Shown piece after piece: positions 18,456-26,698 of a stretch of DNA of 64,000 bases (its first letter is position 1; every line of letters starts with the position of its first letter). Made by a program: the position numbers and the translations under genes. Source of the stretch: an uncultured Parafilimonas sp. (GTDB taxonomy: Bacteria; Bacteroidota; Bacteroidia; Chitinophagales; Chitinophagaceae); contig CAIRZB010000100.1 of assembly GCA_903882935.1 (NCBI GenBank), forward strand, positions 1-64,000, written 5' to 3'. The notes under the pieces were generated by a model. It was not told the origin of the DNA. It made no database searches and saw nothing but the letters and a program-made list of their open reading frames with translations.

Positions 18456-19949
18456 TTGGCACAAAAAGTAATTATTATTGGCGCGGGCTTTTCGGGACTT
18501 TCCTCCGCATGCTTTATGGCTAAAGCTGGGTGGGATGTAACCGTATTAGAAAAACACGACATTCCTGGTGGCAGGGCTAGGCAGCTGGTAGCTGAAGGCT
18601 TTACTTTCGACATGGGACCCAGCTGGTATTGGATGCCCGATGTTTTTGAGCGGTTTTTCAATAGCTTTGGCAAAAAAGTAAGTGACTATTACAGCCTTTA
18701 CAGGTTAAGCCCCAGTTACCGCATATTTTGGGAAGATAGTTTGATGGATGTACCAGCTGACTACGAGGGCTTCAAAAACCTTTTTGAACAAATAGAACCG
18801 GGAAGCGGCGAAAAACTAGATAGGTTTTTAGCTGAGGCAGAATACAAATACAACACCGGCATCAATAATCTCGTATATAAGCCGGGATTATCTGTTACTG
18901 AATTTATTGACAAAGACCTAATTGCCGGCCTTTTTAGGCTTGATGTTTTCCAATCTATTAAAAAACACATCGGTAAGTATTTCAAAAACCCCAAGCTGCA
19001 GCAGCTGCTGGAATTTCCGGTATTGTTTTTGGGTGCCCTGCCAGAAAAAATGCCTGCGTTATACAGCCTTATGAATTATGCCGATATTAAAGGCGGTACA
19101 TGGTTTCCTAAAGGGGGCATGTACAGTATTGTAAAAGCTATGCACAGCCTTGCCGAAGAACTTGGCGTGTCGTTTTTGTTTAACGAGGACGTGCAAGAAA
19201 TTGTGGTAGAAAACGGAAAAGCGAACAAAATAATCTCCTTCAACCAAAAAGAGCAAACCACCGCATCGTATACGGCGGATGCGTTTATTGGCAGTGCCGA
19301 CTACCACCACATTGAAACAGCATTATTACCCCTCCAATACAGAAGCTACACCGAAAATTATTGGGAAAAGAGGGTTATGGCACCCGGTTGTTTACTTTAT
19401 TATGTAGGATTGGATAAACGTTTGAACAATCTTGCCCACCATTCGTTATTTTTCGATACGTCGTTTGCGGTACATGGCAGTGAAATATACAATGATAAAC
19501 AATGGCCTACCAACCCACTGTTTTATGTGAGTGCCACTTCGGTTACTGAAAACGGGCTTGCCCCAGAAGGGTGCGAAAACCTATTTTTCCTTATACCGGT
19601 GGCCGTTGGCCTAGCGGGCGACGACGAGGCTTTGAGGGAACGGTATTTTGACATGATTATAAAACGCTTTGAGGATAGGGTTGGCGAGCCTGTTAAACAG
19701 CATATTATTTACAAAAAAACTTTTGCCAATAGCGATTTTGTAAATGACTACAATGCATTTAAAGGCAATGCATATGGGTTGGCAAATACTTTGTTGCAAA
19801 CTGCCATGTTAAAACCCTCGTGCAGAAGCAAAAAAGTGGAAAACCTGTTTTATGCAGGGCAATTAACTGTTCCCGGGCCAGGTGTACCGCCATCCATTAT
19901 AAGCGGGCAGGTGGCCGCAAAACAGGTGGTGGAAAATTTTATTAGTTAA
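18456..19949 (+). CDS. crtI: phytoene desaturase
   Basis: A 497-residue FAD-dependent desaturase that would convert phytoene to lycopene. The FAD-binding dinucleotide fold is at the N-terminus (VIIIGAGFSGLSSACFMAKAG, written here as residues 4-23: VIIIGAGFSGLSSACFMAKA). GPSWYWMPDVFERFF (about residues 54-68) and the C-terminal FYAGQLTVPGPGVPPSIISG are the bacterial CrtI signatures. Translation must begin at TTG 18456, since no ATG lies close. The gene is cotranscribed with the ECF sigma gene and followed by crtB. Confidence 0.93.
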   Translation: MAQKVIIIGAGFSGLSSACFMAKAGWDVTVLEKHDIPGGRARQLVAEGFTFDMGPSWYWMPDVFERFFNSFGKKVSDYYSLYRLSPSYRIFWEDSLMDVPADYEGFKNLFEQIEPGSGEKLDRFLAEAEYKYNTGINNLVYKPGLSVTEFIDKDLIAGLFRLDVFQSIKKHIGKYFKNPKLQQLLEFPVLFLGALPEKMPALYSLMNYADIKGGTWFPKGGMYSIVKAMHSLAEELGVSFLFNEDVQEIVVENGKANKIISFNQKEQTTASYTADAFIGSADYHHIETALLPLQYRSYTENYWEKRVMAPGCLLYYVGLDKRLNNLAHHSLFFDTSFAVHGSEIYNDKQWPTNPLFYVSATSVTENGLAPEGCENLFFLIPVAVGLAGDDEALRERYFDMIIKRFEDRVGEPVKQHIIYKKTFANSDFVNDYNAFKGNAYGLANTLLQTAMLKPSCRSKKVENLFYAGQLTVPGPGVPPSIISGQVAAKQVVENFIS

Positions 19950-19995
19950 TGGCAAGTTAATTGTATAAGCATAAAAAACTATATTTATCAACAGT

Positions 19996-20829
19996 ATGCA
20001 CTTGTTTCACGATGTATGCCTGCAGTGCAGCAGCATAACCACCCAGCAGTACAGCACCTCGTTCTCGTCGGCTATCAGGCTTCTCGACAAAAGCCTTAGG
20101 CCCCATATATGCTCTGTATATGGTTTCGTGCGCGTTGCTGATGAAATAGTGGATACTTTTCATGATTACGACAAAAAAACCCTGTTAGCCGAGTTTAAGA
20201 AGGAAACCTATATCGCCATCAACCGAGGAATAAGCGTGAACCCCATTTTACACAGTTTTCAGCTTACGGTAAATAAATACAATATTTCCAACGACTTAAT
20301 AGAGGCGTTTTTCCGGAGTATGGAATTTGATTTGGAGAAAACCGTATACGACGTTAACGGTTACCAAACCTATATATATGGCAGCGCGGAGGTTGTAGGC
20401 CTAATGTGCCTGTACGTTTTTTGCGAGGGGGATGAGCAACTGTATAAAAAGCTAACACCATTTGCCCGCAGCTTAGGCGCGGCCTTTCAGAAAGTTAACT
20501 TTTTGCGCGATTTCAAAAACGACTTTGAGGGCCTAAACCGAATGTACTTTCCCGGTTGCGACTTTACCAACTTTTCGGCAAAAGACAAGGAGGTTATAGA
20601 GAAGGACATTCAAGCTGATTTTGACAGTGCTTACCCCGGCATATTGCAACTGCCTGTAAAAGTGCGTTTCGGCGTGTATGTAGCTTACAAATACTACCTA
20701 TCGTTGTTTAAAAAAATCCGTAAGGCCGCCCCACAAAAAATCCTTAAACAGCGTGTACGCATACCCGACTATGGCAAAATGCTTATTTTGGCAAAGGCCG
20801 GCGTACGCCAGCAGTTTAACATGCTGTAA
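19996..20829 (+). CDS. crtB: phytoene synthase
   Basis: A 277-residue squalene/phytoene synthase that joins two geranylgeranyl diphosphates. The first Asp-rich motif is VRVADEIVD (about residues 46-54), the second LRDFKNDFEGLNRMYFP (about 171-187); both bind Mg-diphosphate. YGSAEVVGLMC (about 128-138) is also conserved. It begins 46 bp after crtI. It is the committed step of the pathway. Confidence 0.93.
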   Translation: MHLFHDVCLQCSSITTQQYSTSFSSAIRLLDKSLRPHICSVYGFVRVADEIVDTFHDYDKKTLLAEFKKETYIAINRGISVNPILHSFQLTVNKYNISNDLIEAFFRSMEFDLEKTVYDVNGYQTYIYGSAEVVGLMCLYVFCEGDEQLYKKLTPFARSLGAAFQKVNFLRDFKNDFEGLNRMYFPGCDFTNFSAKDKEVIEKDIQADFDSAYPGILQLPVKVRFGVYVAYKYYLSLFKKIRKAAPQKILKQRVRIPDYGKMLILAKAGVRQQFNML

Positions 20830-20854
20830 CCGCCAGCCAATAACCAACCCAATG

Positions 20855-20885
20855 TTTGCCTAACAACAATAAGTAGCTATTTTTG
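20855..20885 (+). promoter_or_regulatory. internal promoter ahead of idi
   Basis: TTTG at 20855-20858 is followed after exactly 19 bp by TATTTTTG at 20878-20885, an ideal Bacteroidota housekeeping promoter (TTTG-N19-TAnnTTTG). It lies in the 106-bp gap between crtB and idi, about 50 bp before the idi ATG, so the distal carotenoid genes can be transcribed without the sigma-factor-dependent upstream promoter. Confidence 0.7.
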
Positions 20886-20935
20886 TATTGAGTACTAAAC
20901 CACGTTTCATAAAACTGCCCTAAACCACCCACACT

Positions 20936-21469
20936 ATGGAACAAGTAATTTTGGTAAATGAGTACGACGAACCTATTGGCATGATGGAAAAAATGCAGGC
21001 CCACGAAACTGCGGTGCTGCATAGGGCATTCAGCGTTTTTATTTTTAATAACACCGGTGAAATGCTACTGCAACAACGGGCAGGCACCAAGTACCACAGT
21101 GCCGGTTTATGGACAAACGCCTGCTGCAGCCACCCAAGGCCGGGCGAAGAAACGATAGCAGCGGCGCACCGCAGGCTGGTGGAGGAACTTGGGTTTGACA
21201 CCGAACTTAAAAAAATTTTCCATTTTACTTACAAAGCCGATTTTAGCAACGGCTTGGTAGAGCATGAGTTTGACCACGTATTTACAGGCGGGTATTCAGG
21301 TAAAATTTGGCCAGATGCTGCTGAAGTTAGCAACTATGCCTATCATACGCTGCAATTCATCGAGGACGACTTGGCGCTTAACCCCGAAAAATATACCGCA
21401 TGGTTTCACATTGCCTTCCCTAAAATAAGGGATTGGTGGCAATTGATCGCACATAACACCAATGCCTAA
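20936..21469 (+). CDS. idi: isopentenyl-diphosphate delta-isomerase, type I
   Basis: A 177-residue Nudix-family isomerase interconverting IPP and DMAPP. HRAFSVFIFNNTGEMLLQQR (about residues 31-50) and TNACCSHPRPGE (about 60-71) contain the catalytic Cys in the NxCCSHP motif. HEFDHVF (about 104-110) carries the catalytic Glu, and AAHRRLVEELGF is the Nudix-like helix. It supplies precursors to CrtB. Its own promoter lies immediately upstream and its stop is 4 bp before the next desaturase. Confidence 0.93.
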   Translation: MEQVILVNEYDEPIGMMEKMQAHETAVLHRAFSVFIFNNTGEMLLQQRAGTKYHSAGLWTNACCSHPRPGEETIAAAHRRLVEELGFDTELKKIFHFTYKADFSNGLVEHEFDHVFTGGYSGKIWPDAAEVSNYAYHTLQFIEDDLALNPEKYTAWFHIAFPKIRDWWQLIAHNTNA

Positions 21470-21473
21470 CTGT

Positions 21474-22973
21474 ATGCAAAAAGCAATCATCATCGGCTCG
21501 GGCGTGGCTGGCATGGCCAGTGCAATAAGGCTGGCAGCACAGGGCTTTGAGGTTAATGTGTTTGAAAAAAACAGTTACCCTGGCGGAAAGTTAAGCAGCA
21601 TCAGCCGAGGCGGCTACCAATTTGACGCCGGCCCCAGCCTTTTTACACAACCCCAAAACATTGAAGAATTGTTTGCCCTAGCCGGGGAAGACATGGCAGC
21701 ATACCTTCAATATGAACGGCTGCCGTTAGCATGCCGCTATTTTTACGAAAACGGTAAGGTGCTGAATGCCTATACTGACCCCGCAAAATTTTCAACGGAA
21801 CTTCAAAACATAATGGGCGAGGATGCCACGGCGGTTTTAACATATTTAAACCAATCTGCGCAATTGTACAACAACATCGGCAGTATATTCCTCAACAATT
21901 CTTTACATAAGGCTAGCACTTGGCTGCGGCCAACTATTGCCAAAGCATTTGCATCTATCAACCCAAAATACTTGTTTAAAACCCTGCATGCTATAAACTC
22001 GGGCAGCTTTACCAACCCACAAACGGTGCAACTGTTTGATAGGTTTGCCACCTACAATGGCAGCACCCCCTACCAAGCACCCGGAATGTTGAGCCTTATA
22101 CCACACTTGGAGCATAACGAGGGCACTTTTTACCCCAAAGGCGGCATGATAAGCATTACCAACGCACTGTATAACCTAGCCCAAAAAACAGGTGTGCGTT
22201 TTTACTTTAACACCCCGGTAGATAGAATTATTGAAACAGAGGGCAAAGCACTAGGCATTGTTGCCAACAACAAAAACATTTATGCCGATGTTGTTGTAAG
22301 CGATATGGATGTTTTGTTTACGTACAAAAACCTATTGGGTGATGAAACCTTTGCCAAAAAACTAACCAAACAACCCCGCAGCAGCAGTGCCGTCGTTTTT
22401 TATTGGGGCATAAAAAAAGAGTTTAAGCAATTACACCTACACAATATCTTTTTTAGCGACAACTATAAAGCCGAATTCGATTGTTTGTTTAACAAAGGCG
22501 GCATGTACAACGACCCAACGGTTTACTTAAACATAACTAGTAAATGCGAGCCTGGCCTACATGCGCCGGTTGGCTACGAAAACTGGTTTATACTGGTAAA
22601 CGCCCCCGCGTATAACGGCCAAAATATACAAACCATGCTAGCCCAATGCCGAGCCAACACAATAAGCAAACTAAACCGTATGCTAAACACCGATATAGAA
22701 GCCTTAATTGAGGTGGAAGAAATATTGGACCCTGTGCAAATTGAGCATAAAACCGCATCGTATGCCGGGGCTTTATACGGCACAAGCTCCAACACAAAAA
22801 TGGCCGCTTTTTTAAGGCACCCCAATTTTACCAACCAAATAAAGCGTTTATATTTTGTTGGCGGCAGCGTACACCCCGGCGGCGGCATACCTCTATGCCT
22901 TAAAAGTGCCAAAATAACGGCCGATATTATTGCAAAAGACAAAACAAAATGGGGCAATAGCCACCACAATTAA
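21474..22973 (+). CDS. crtD: carotenoid desaturase paralogue, CrtD-like
   Basis: A 499-residue second CrtI-family FAD enzyme. AIIIGSGVAGMASAIRLAAQ is the N-terminal dinucleotide fold, FDAGPSLFTQP the following conserved strand, and YFVGGSVHPGGGIPLCLKSA the C-terminal signature. Sequences of this subgroup that sit beside cruF act as 1-hydroxycarotenoid 3,4-desaturases, so it is named crtD by context. ATG 21474 puts the FAD motif 4 residues in; an ATG at 21462 overlaps the idi end and is also possible. Plain phytoene/zeta-carotene desaturation cannot be excluded. Confidence 0.85.
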   Translation: MQKAIIIGSGVAGMASAIRLAAQGFEVNVFEKNSYPGGKLSSISRGGYQFDAGPSLFTQPQNIEELFALAGEDMAAYLQYERLPLACRYFYENGKVLNAYTDPAKFSTELQNIMGEDATAVLTYLNQSAQLYNNIGSIFLNNSLHKASTWLRPTIAKAFASINPKYLFKTLHAINSGSFTNPQTVQLFDRFATYNGSTPYQAPGMLSLIPHLEHNEGTFYPKGGMISITNALYNLAQKTGVRFYFNTPVDRIIETEGKALGIVANNKNIYADVVVSDMDVLFTYKNLLGDETFAKKLTKQPRSSSAVVFYWGIKKEFKQLHLHNIFFSDNYKAEFDCLFNKGGMYNDPTVYLNITSKCEPGLHAPVGYENWFILVNAPAYNGQNIQTMLAQCRANTISKLNRMLNTDIEALIEVEEILDPVQIEHKTASYAGALYGTSSNTKMAAFLRHPNFTNQIKRLYFVGGSVHPGGGIPLCLKSAKITADIIAKDKTKWGNSHHN

Positions 22974-22992
22974 CCAAATGTAGTAAGGCGGC

Positions 22993-23682
22993 ATGCAAAT
23001 AAACAAACCAAGCACCAACAAAATAGCCCTTTTTATCGCACTGTTGTTTCATACATGCGGCGTTATCGGCATATTATGCGGCCCTTACAACCAATGGTTT
23101 ATCAACAACACACCGTTAACCCTAACCATTATGGCTGGGTTGTTAATTGCAACACAGCCACAAAAAAACAAATGGTTTTATATTTTTTTTGGGCTTGCAT
23201 TTACCACCGGCTTTTTGGTAGAGTTTACGGGCGTAAACACAGGCTTGCTGTTTGGGCGGTACACCTACGGCCAGGTGTTGGGGCCAAAAATAGCAGGGGT
23301 GCCGTTGCTGATTGGCGTAAACTGGTTTACGATTGTGTATTGTTGCGGGTGCATTGTTTACCAGTTTGAGGAATGGATGCAAAAAAAGCTGACAGGGCAA
23401 GCCAAGTTTTCATCAACAATACAGGGCATTGCCTTTGCCATGGATGCCGCGTTACTAACAACCTTGTTCGATTGGGTGCTTGAGCCCGTAGCTATTAAGC
23501 TACATTTTTGGCAATGGCAAAACAATACGGTGCCTTTGTTTAACTATGTTTCCTGGTTTGGCGTAAGCATGGCATTGTTGGTCGTATTCCGCAAATTACC
23601 ATTTAACAAACACAACCAATTCGCTGTACATTTGTTTATCATTCAGTTATTATTTTTTTTAGCACTGCAAACATTTTTATGA
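22993..23682 (+). CDS. cruF: carotenoid 1,2-hydratase (CruF family)
   Basis: A 229-residue membrane protein with about six hydrophobic segments, matching the DUF422/CruF family that hydrates the acyclic psi-end of gamma-carotene or related carotenoids. The segment TGVNTGLLFGRYTYG (about residues 78-92), followed by GVPLLIGVNWF, is the family core. DAALLTTLFDWVLEPVAIKL (about 150-169) is the second conserved patch. It overlaps the crtZ start by 4 bp. Together with the CrtD-like enzyme it gives the 1'-hydroxy-3',4'-didehydro end group. Confidence 0.88.
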   Translation: MQINKPSTNKIALFIALLFHTCGVIGILCGPYNQWFINNTPLTLTIMAGLLIATQPQKNKWFYIFFGLAFTTGFLVEFTGVNTGLLFGRYTYGQVLGPKIAGVPLLIGVNWFTIVYCCGCIVYQFEEWMQKKLTGQAKFSSTIQGIAFAMDAALLTTLFDWVLEPVAIKLHFWQWQNNTVPLFNYVSWFGVSMALLVVFRKLPFNKHNQFAVHLFIIQLLFFLALQTFL

Positions 23683-24173
23683 ACTGGATAATATATTGCT
23701 TAATTGCGCTGGCAACTTTTTTTACCATGGAAGGCGTGGCATGGTTTACCCATAAGTTTGTGATGCATGGTTTTTTATGGTACCTACATGAGGACCACCA
23801 CAAAAAAGACAAGGGTTTTTTTGAAAAAAACGATTCGTTCTTCCTCATATTTGCAGTACCGGCTTGGTTGTTTATCATGCTGGGCAGTATGGCCCAGGCC
23901 TGGTGGGCAGTAAGCATTGGCTTTGGCATAACCGCCTACGGCTCAGCTTATTTTTTGGTACACGACCTTATTATACACCAGCGCTTTAAGGTGTTTACCC
24001 GCACCAATAACAGGTATGTAAAAACAATACGCTGGGCACACAAAATGCACCACAAATATTTGGAGAAGGAAGACGGCGAAAGCTTCGGCATGCTGTTGGT
24101 GGCAAAAAAATACTGGGACAAAGTGCGCAGAGATGAGGAAATTAAAAGAAAATCGGCTAAACCAACTAATTAA
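23679..24173 (+). CDS. crtZ: beta-carotene hydroxylase
   Basis: A 164-residue membrane di-iron hydroxylase adding OH at C3 of the beta-ring. Four His boxes are visible: H25-x4-H30, H37-x2-H40-H41 (HEDHH), VHDLIIHQRF near residue 95 and HKMHHKY near residue 123. Length and boxes match CrtZ rather than the larger CrtR type. It overlaps cruF by 4 bp and precedes crtY by 65 bp. Confidence 0.93.
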   Translation: MNWIIYCLIALATFFTMEGVAWFTHKFVMHGFLWYLHEDHHKKDKGFFEKNDSFFLIFAVPAWLFIMLGSMAQAWWAVSIGFGITAYGSAYFLVHDLIIHQRFKVFTRTNNRYVKTIRWAHKMHHKYLEKEDGESFGMLLVAKKYWDKVRRDEEIKRKSAKPTN

Positions 24174-24238
24174 AAGGGTTACGGTTTTAAATGCATGCCC
24201 AATTTGCCGTAACAAATTTCCACATTGTTAATTATTAA

Positions 24239-25447
24239 TTGCGATACACACTGCCGCCAAATAACCAATATGACTATATTATTGCCGGCGCAGGATGCGC
24301 CGGACTGAGCTTATTGATGCGCATATTGGAAAACCCCTTTTTAAGCAACAAACAAATTTTGGTAATTGACGAGGCACCAAAAAACCTTAACGACCGCACT
24401 TGGTGCTTTTGGGAAACCAGCCCCGGTTTGTTTGAACCAGTTGTACACCACCGCTGGCCCCGGCTAAACTTTTATTCCCAGGCATTCTCCTCCCCTATCA
24501 ATATTACCCCATATGAATATAAGATGATAAGGGGAATTGATTTTTACACGTACGTTCTGCAAAAAGCGCAACAGTACCCCAACGTGCATTTTCATTTTGG
24601 TAAAATAACCAGCAGTGGAAATGAAGACAGGTTAGGGTACGTATTAACCGACGGCGAAAAACTATATGCCAACTATGTTTTCAACAGTATTTTGCCAAAG
24701 TTTCGCCAAGCAGACCACACCAGCCTGCATAAAGCACCCTCTAGGCAAGCTGGCACATCTTCCCTCCTACAGCATTTCAAAGGTTGGCTGATTGAAACCC
24801 CCGAAAATATTTTTGACGATACCGCGGCCACCTTTATGGATTTTCGGGTGGGCCAGCAAAAAGCCACCACCTTTGTATATGTGCTGCCGGTGGCACCCAA
24901 CAAAGCTTTGGTTGAGTTCACGCTGGTATCGGAAAGATTATTAGACCAAATTGACTACGGCCAGGGTTTGACCAGCTATATTAATAACTATGTTACCAAA
25001 GGGGCGTACACTGTATTGGACGAAGAGTTTGGCGTTATACCCATGACCGATTTTCGTTTCGCACCTAGCAATGGGCGGGTAATTAACATTGGCACGGCTG
25101 GCGGCCAAACCAAGGCGAGCAGTGGTTTTACCTTCCAGTTTATACAAAAACACAGCGAGGTAATGGTACAACTTTTGGCCGGTGGCAAGCACCCAACTGC
25201 GCGAACATCATTTTTACAAAAAAGGTTTCATTTGTACGACAGTATTCTGCTGCATATCCTACAAACTGGCAAAATGCAGGGTGCCGACATTTTTGCAAGG
25301 ATGTTTAAGAAAATACGCCCCAAAACCATCCTGCGCTTTTTAGATAACAAATCAACGTTAATAGAAGAACTCGGCATAATGGCCAGCATGCCGGCGCGTA
25401 TTTTTTTACCTGTGGCTATTCAAAAAATTAACCGGCTAAGGAAATAA
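24239..25447 (+). CDS. crtY: lycopene beta-cyclase
   Basis: A 402-residue FAD/NAD-binding cyclase of the CrtY/CrtL type. The N-terminal YDYIIAGAGCAGLSLLMRI holds the dinucleotide motif, DRTWCFWE (about residues 57-64) and VIPMTDFRFAP (about 262-272) are conserved in CrtY, and GGQTKASSGFTFQFIQK (about 284-300) is the C-terminal signature. The start is TTG 24239. It would form the single beta-ring of a monocyclic carotenoid, with the other end taken by CruF/CrtD. It is the last crt gene. Confidence 0.92.
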   Translation: MRYTLPPNNQYDYIIAGAGCAGLSLLMRILENPFLSNKQILVIDEAPKNLNDRTWCFWETSPGLFEPVVHHRWPRLNFYSQAFSSPINITPYEYKMIRGIDFYTYVLQKAQQYPNVHFHFGKITSSGNEDRLGYVLTDGEKLYANYVFNSILPKFRQADHTSLHKAPSRQAGTSSLLQHFKGWLIETPENIFDDTAATFMDFRVGQQKATTFVYVLPVAPNKALVEFTLVSERLLDQIDYGQGLTSYINNYVTKGAYTVLDEEFGVIPMTDFRFAPSNGRVINIGTAGGQTKASSGFTFQFIQKHSEVMVQLLAGGKHPTARTSFLQKRFHLYDSILLHILQTGKMQGADIFARMFKKIRPKTILRFLDNKSTLIEELGIMASMPARIFLPVAIQKINRLRK

Positions 25448-25607
25448 ATCGTTGTATGCCCTTACCCGGTTGAGCATTGCCATTTACATTACGTTAATGC
25501 AAAAGGTGGATAAAACACGTGCTTTCGCGTAATTTTAACCAATTTATAGTAAATAGTCCCGCCGTTTTATGGTGGGTTTTGTGTCTATTTGTAGCAGAAA
25601 CGCAACC

Positions 25608-26129
25608 ATGAAAAAATTTGTATTATCCGCAATCGCCGTCACCGCTTTGTTTGCATTTACCACGGTAAACCTCAGCCCGGTTGACAGTGAGGATGCAGTA
25701 ACTTTTGTAATTAAAAATTTTGGCATAAATACCAAAGGCAGCATTAATGGCTTAAAAGGCAGCATTAAATGGGATGCATCAAACCCAGCCGCATCTCAAA
25801 TTACTGCCACTGTTGATGTTAACACCTTGAACACTAACATAGAAATGCGCGACAAGGAGCTGAAGGAAGCCACCTATTTTAACTATGGCAAGTTTAAAAC
25901 CATCAGCTTTGCCAGCACTGCCATTACGGCCACCAGCGTTACCGGCAACCTTACCATAAAAGGGGTTACCAAAAGCATAACTTTCCCTATTACCGTTACA
26001 CCATCGGGCAAAGGCTACTTGTTTGAGGGTACATTTACCATAAACCGGCTCGACTTTGGGGTGGGTGCCAGCAGTATGGTGCTGAGCGACAAAGTGGAGG
26101 TAACCTTAAAAGTGCAAACAAAGCCATAG
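25608..26129 (+). CDS. YceI-family lipocalin-like secreted protein
   Basis: A 173-residue YceI-domain protein. ATG 25608 begins a signal peptide (KKFVLSAIAVTALFAF); an in-frame ATG at 25569 would put 13 odd residues ahead of it. VTFVIKNFGINTKGSINGLKG and MRDKELKEATYFNYGKFKTI carry the family pattern. YceI proteins form an isoprenoid-binding beta-barrel in the periplasm. Its place 160 bp behind the carotenoid cluster may therefore be meaningful, but the family is common and general. Confidence 0.88.
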   Translation: MKKFVLSAIAVTALFAFTTVNLSPVDSEDAVTFVIKNFGINTKGSINGLKGSIKWDASNPAASQITATVDVNTLNTNIEMRDKELKEATYFNYGKFKTISFASTAITATSVTGNLTIKGVTKSITFPITVTPSGKGYLFEGTFTINRLDFGVGASSMVLSDKVEVTLKVQTKP

Positions 26130-26281
26130 TTGCAAAAAACTTCCGTTGGGGTGTATTGTAACCCAAAAGCTAAAAAGCGCACAATCCCATGGTCATCCAT
26201 TAGCCTTTCAGCAATTGTTTTTACGCTAGGGTTGATTCTATTTGTTTCAAAGCCTGCAAACCGCTACTTTTGCCGCCGTTT

Positions 26282-26353
26282 GGCCACGTAGTACAATGGA
26301 TAGTATAAGAGCCTCCGAAGCTCCAGATACAGGTTCGATTCCTGTCGAGGCCA
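26282..26353 (+). tRNA. tRNA-Arg (anticodon CCG)
   Basis: A 72-nt cloverleaf. The anticodon loop CTCCGAA gives CCG (CGG codon, Arg), with stem GAGC/GCTC. The T arm is ACAGG-TTCGATT-CCTGT and the D arm has GGAT in its loop. The acceptor stem GGCCACG/CGAGGCC pairs except at position 5-68 (A-A), and position 27-43 is A-C. The discriminator is A and no CCA is encoded. Confidence 0.92.
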
Positions 26354-26698
26354 CAGAGTAAAACTAGGATAACCAGTAATCAGATTTTTCAATCCAAAAC
26401 AAGGCCCCGGTATTTATTATTTGCCACCATGTCTTCACGGGCGGCAGATTATTATCAAAAAAAAAATACTTTTTCTTCCCATCCTCATATTTTACCGCTC
26501 ATCAACCGGCCTGGCATCCTTTTCGTCTCAAAATTCCCCCCATTCGTCGCAGCATTTGGCATACATTGATGCATATATATTGCCTATCCGCTACTTTAGC
26601 AGCACGGAATAACTATTCACAAAAACACAGCTGCCGTTTACCAGACAACCTTCTATTGGATTGCCCCAACGGTACAAAATGATTAGTTACCCCTTAGA
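26354..26698. other. 345-bp intergenic region without a recognised gene
   Basis: This interval between the tRNA and the histidine kinase contains only short open frames with no family resemblance, and no strong promoter match. The kinase promoter probably lies here but cannot be placed with confidence. Confidence 0.5.

Noticed and set aside
26282-26353. tRNA-Arg as an attachment site for an integrated element
   Set aside because: No integrase and no direct repeat of the tRNA 3' end was found nearby.
26421-26612. 63-residue frame after the tRNA gene
   Set aside because: His/Ser/Pro-rich with no start signal and no family pattern.
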